Below are positions 61,169 through 64,000 of a DNA stretch of 64,000 nt, piece by piece (within the stretch, counting starts at the first letter, position 1; each line of letters starts with the position of its first letter). The notes below the pieces were generated by a model, which was given only the letters and a program-made list of their open reading frames with translations, did no database searches and was not told the origin of the DNA. Where the stretch lies: assembly GCF_017912555.1 (NCBI RefSeq), contig NZ_JAERSD010000013.1:1-64000 (forward strand), in the 5' to 3' direction. Position numbers and translations under genes: made by a program. Source of the stretch: Bacillus sp. REN3 (GTDB taxonomy: Bacteria > Bacillota > Bacilli > Bacillales > Cytobacillaceae).

Positions 61169-64000
61169 TCACATTCCTTTCTCCTCTTTGATCTGCCGGA
61201 AGAAAAAAACTTCATACAAGACAGGAATGAGGATCAAAGTCAGCAGGGTGGAAGATGTCAATCCGCCGATGACAGTAATGGCCAGCCCTTTTGATATAAG
61301 AGTTCCTGATGAAGTGGTCAACGCTAGCGGAATCAGTGCAGCGATCGTCGCAAAAGCTGTCATTAGGATCGGACGGAGCCTTGTCTTGCCTGCTTCAATA
61401 AGTGCTTTACGGATAGGCCAGCCTTTTTCGATCCGGTTCTGGCCGATCCGGTCGACGAGAACGATCGCATTGGTTGTTACAATTCCAATTAGCATCAAAA
61501 GTCCAATCATCACACTTACCGACATCGGCTCGTCAGCAATCCATAGTCCCAAAAGGGAACCAATTGGCACGAAAATGAGGGACGAGAGGATGATGAATGG
61601 AATCCTTGCCTGGCCGAAAGTTATAAGCATCGTAAGGTATACGAGCCCAATGGCTATGACCATGGCGACGCCCAGCTGCGTGAATGTTTCAACCGTTTCG
61701 TCGCTTCCGCCACCGCCCTCAAGGGATACGCCATCAGGCAGCTTGACATCATTTTTGACACCGTTAATTACATTTGTGGATACCGTTCGAATATCATCGG
61801 AATCGATTTGGGCAGAAACCCTTGCGAATACCTTCCCATCCAATTTTTGAATCGATGTGAAAGCGTCTGTTAGCGAGATGTCGGCGATTTCGGTGATTGG
61901 AATTGGCCCTTGCTGGGTGAAAATTAATGTTTCCACAAGCTGTTCAAGTGTTTCTGTCTTTTCATCATAAGTGATCACCACGTCGCGCTCTTTACCACTG
62001 AGCTGCATCGTTCCTGCATCTACTGGCTTTGTTTTATCTGCGATGGTTCCTAATATCTGGAATCCAGAAAGGCCCAGTTGCGCTGATTTTTCCGGATTGA
62101 TATCAACAACCACCTGCTTTTGTTTCTCTGAAAAATTATTTGAAACGTATTTCAAGTCTTCTTGATTTTTCATATAGTTCTCAACCTTTGCAGCTGCCTC
62201 CTGCAATGTAGCAAGGTCAGTTGAATACAAGTCAATATTAACGTTGTTATTGGAAGGAGGTCCGCCAGTCGATTGCTCCTGGATGCCGATTTTCGCATCA
62301 GGTTGCTGTCCTAGGATGATTTCTTCCATCTCTTTTTCGAGATCGGTGATGAAGGCTTTGACTTTCACGTTTTCATCGAGGCTGATGAAATAGTTCGCCT
62401 GGTTTTGCCTTTTCAGGCCTGTCTGGAAGTCACGGCTTCCAATGCCGACTGTCACATCGTTTATTTCTTCCTTCTCAGCGAACATCTTTTCCACTTTCAA
62501 AGAGACTTCGTTCGTCTTTTCCAGGGAAGTGGATGATGGGAGCTGGAAGGTTGCGACCAGCAGCTTTTGTTCCTCATTTGGTATGAAGGTAAAGCCAAGC
62601 TCCTTGACAAGGAATCCTGAACCACCAAGCAAAAGGATAGATAATACAATGACAAGGGCCTTGTGGTTGAGTGACCATTTGATCGCCCGTCCGTATGCAC
62701 GCTGCAGTGCTCCTTCCTTATCCTCCATATGCACATTTCTGAAAGAGAACTTTGCAAGGATTGGCACAATGGTAATTGCGACCAGCAAAGAAGCTAGGAG
62801 CGAGAAGACGATCGTTAGCGCGAAAGGCAGGAAGAATTCACCTGTCAGCCCGCCGACAAATCCGAGCGGGAGAAAGACAACAACAGTTGTGATAGTCGAG
62901 GAGGTAATGGCTTTCAAGATTTCTTTCGTCGAATCCTGGATCAATTCATCACCCATGCCGGTTTTATTTTTCCGGACCCGCCGGAAAATATTTTCGATGA
63001 CAACGATACTGTCATCTACGACCCGTCCGACTGCGACTGCCATTCCGCCAAGAGTCATGATATTCAGTGAAATATCAAGCTGATTCAGGAAAATGGAAGA
63101 AATCAACAGTGAAAGCGGGATGGAGACGATTGCAATGATGGTGGCCCTAAAATTCCTCAGGAATAAGAGTACGGCAAGCGAGGCAAAAAGCGCCCCCAGC
63201 AAACCTTCCTTTACTAGTGTCTCAACCGATTTTTCAATGCTTTCCGCAGAATCAAAGCCTATCGCGTAATAAAGGCGATTATCATAGCTGTCTATAACCT
63301 TCATCACTTTTTCAGCTACTTCAACAGTGTTGGCATCCTGCTTTTTAGTGATGGCCATTGATAAAGAATCTTTTCCATTATAACGCGTAATTTCAGGCTT
63401 CTCGGATACCTCTTCTATCACCGCGATATCCCCGAGTCTCACTGGTGGTGCCTTAGGAGCGAACTTAGGCTTGATCAGCAAGTTTTCCAGCTCGCTTATC
63501 TTTTCGATTCCCTCCTGGACCCGGACTGGCACCTGGATTTCATTCTCATTCAGGTTGCCCGCAGGGAAGCTGAATTTTCTGGCATCGATGGTCTCTTTAA
63601 TTTCATTAAGGCTTAACGCTAGCTGTTCAGTCTTTTTCTGGTCAACGGTAATTTGCAGCAGTTCCACTGTCTGGCCGCCGACAGAAACGCTGTTGATTCC
63701 CTGGATTTTGTTCAATTCAGGGATGATTTCTTCATTCACAAGCTGTTCAAGTTCCTGGTCGCTCTTTGAAAATAAAGAAATATTGAAGATTGGGAAGGTG
63801 CCAAAGGAAAATCTATTAACTTTCGTCTCGACCTTTTCCGGTAGGCCCGATTCCTTGATGTATGAATTCACCTGTTGCTCGGCCTTATCAAGGTCTGTGT
63901 TAAAAGGGAATTCCAGATTGATGATCGCGATGCTTTCAAAAGAAGAACTCTGGATGTTCTTGATTCCTTCAATGCCCTTCAATTTTGTTTCAAGCTTTTC
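61169..64000 (-). CDS. Second RND-family efflux transporter, 5' end outside window
   Basis: The frame runs off the window end; about 943 residues are visible and roughly 80-100 N-terminal residues are missing. It shows the second half of the first periplasmic loop, helix cluster with NIMTLGGMAVAVGRVVDDSIVVIENIF (a VVDDS Asp pair in helix 4), the second loop and the C-terminal helix cluster ending IPVLYEVFFFRQIKEE. It is related to SwrC/YerP-type pumps but clearly different from the copy at 23220, with low identity in the loops. The substrate is unknown; surfactant, antibiotic or lipid export is likely. No adaptor protein gene is visible downstream. Confidence 0.92.
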   Translation of the reverse strand, partial: EKLETKLKGIEGIKNIQSSSFESIAIINLEFPFNTDLDKAEQQVNSYIKESGLPEKVETKVNRFSFGTFPIFNISLFSKSDQELEQLVNEEIIPELNKIQGINSVSVGGQTVELLQITVDQKKTEQLALSLNEIKETIDARKFSFPAGNLNENEIQVPVRVQEGIEKISELENLLIKPKFAPKAPPVRLGDIAVIEEVSEKPEITRYNGKDSLSMAITKKQDANTVEVAEKVMKVIDSYDNRLYYAIGFDSAESIEKSVETLVKEGLLGALFASLAVLLFLRNFRATIIAIVSIPLSLLISSIFLNQLDISLNIMTLGGMAVAVGRVVDDSIVVIENIFRRVRKNKTGMGDELIQDSTKEILKAITSSTITTVVVFLPLGFVGGLTGEFFLPFALTIVFSLLASLLVAITIVPILAKFSFRNVHMEDKEGALQRAYGRAIKWSLNHKALVIVLSILLLGGSGFLVKELGFTFIPNEEQKLLVATFQLPSSTSLEKTNEVSLKVEKMFAEKEEINDVTVGIGSRDFQTGLKRQNQANYFISLDENVKVKAFITDLEKEMEEIILGQQPDAKIGIQEQSTGGPPSNNNVNIDLYSTDLATLQEAAAKVENYMKNQEDLKYVSNNFSEKQKQVVVDINPEKSAQLGLSGFQILGTIADKTKPVDAGTMQLSGKERDVVITYDEKTETLEQLVETLIFTQQGPIPITEIADISLTDAFTSIQKLDGKVFARVSAQIDSDDIRTVSTNVINGVKNDVKLPDGVSLEGGGGSDETVETFTQLGVAMVIAIGLVYLTMLITFGQARIPFIILSSLIFVPIGSLLGLWIADEPMSVSVMIGLLMLIGIVTTNAIVLVDRIGQNRIEKGWPIRKALIEAGKTRLRPILMTAFATIAALIPLALTTSSGTLISKGLAITVIGGLTSSTLLTLILIPVLYEVFFFRQIKEEKGM

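Noticed and set aside
61101-61850. Plus-strand frame inside the second RND pump gene
   Set aside because: It is an antisense shadow; the other strand encodes conserved RND motifs throughout.
1-64000. CRISPR arrays, tRNA or rRNA genes, integrases, transposases
   Set aside because: I looked for regular direct repeats, clover-leaf ends and recombinase motifs and saw none.

Overview
The window is chromosomal DNA from an endospore-forming Firmicute of the family Bacillaceae, most likely a Bacillus/Mesobacillus-type organism. The support is strong AGGAGG-type ribosome sites, many TTG and GTG starts, an alpha/beta small acid-soluble spore protein, a spore-coat transglutaminase, YjcZ-type peptides, a Spo0E-like phosphatase, a SigI/RsgI pair, TreR, cre and T-box regulation, and close protein matches to Bacillus subtilis YdaG, Tgl, TreP, TreA, SwrC, MtnE and MtnU. 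I saw no rRNA, tRNA, CRISPR array, prophage or complete insertion sequence.

Layout. 0-7.2 kb: stress and small acidic proteins, transglutaminase, an isolated MurE paralogue, a DUF59 protein, two tiny YjcZ-type peptides and an ECF sigma/anti-sigma pair. 7.2-15.5 kb: a sugar-uptake region. It has an ABC transporter with an intact binding protein but two broken permease genes, followed by an intact trehalose PTS (treP) and phosphotrehalase (treA) under TreR/cre-type control. 15.7-22.9 kb: YugN, a stand-alone alanyl-tRNA editing protein, YfhP, release factor 3, and a T-box-controlled NhaC-family transporter. 23-30 kb: an RND efflux pump (SwrC type) behind a TetR-type palindrome, then an acyl-reductase-like SDR plus an aldehyde dehydrogenase. 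30.4-35.4 kb: a DUF5667 secreted protein, sigI-rsgI, a SASP and a Ktr-type potassium transporter. 35.4-39.3 kb: small proteins, a B12-binding radical SAM protein and a membrane acyltransferase. 39.5-53.4 kb: a two-gene fused 2-oxoacid:ferredoxin oxidoreductase, a PAS histidine kinase, an ArsR/DUF2087 regulator, divergent mtnU/mtnE, Spo0E, fixABCX and a hemerythrin protein. 53.4-64 kb: an MFS exporter, a kinase-like and a GNAT protein, TPM and LemA proteins, MarR, oligoendopeptidase F and a second RND pump cut by the window end.

How the genes may work together. The most interesting link is between three separate transcription units: the ferredoxin oxidoreductase, fixABCX and the hemerythrin gene. 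Each has an Fnr-like TGTGA-N6-TCACA site (exact for hemerythrin, one mismatch each for the others) with a possible -10 hexamer at the distance expected of Fnr-activated promoters. This suggests a low-oxygen module that makes and uses reduced ferredoxin in an otherwise aerobic-looking Bacillus. The second story is sugar uptake: a TreR-like half-palindrome lies in front of the decayed ABC transporter, next to the intact trehalose PTS operon.
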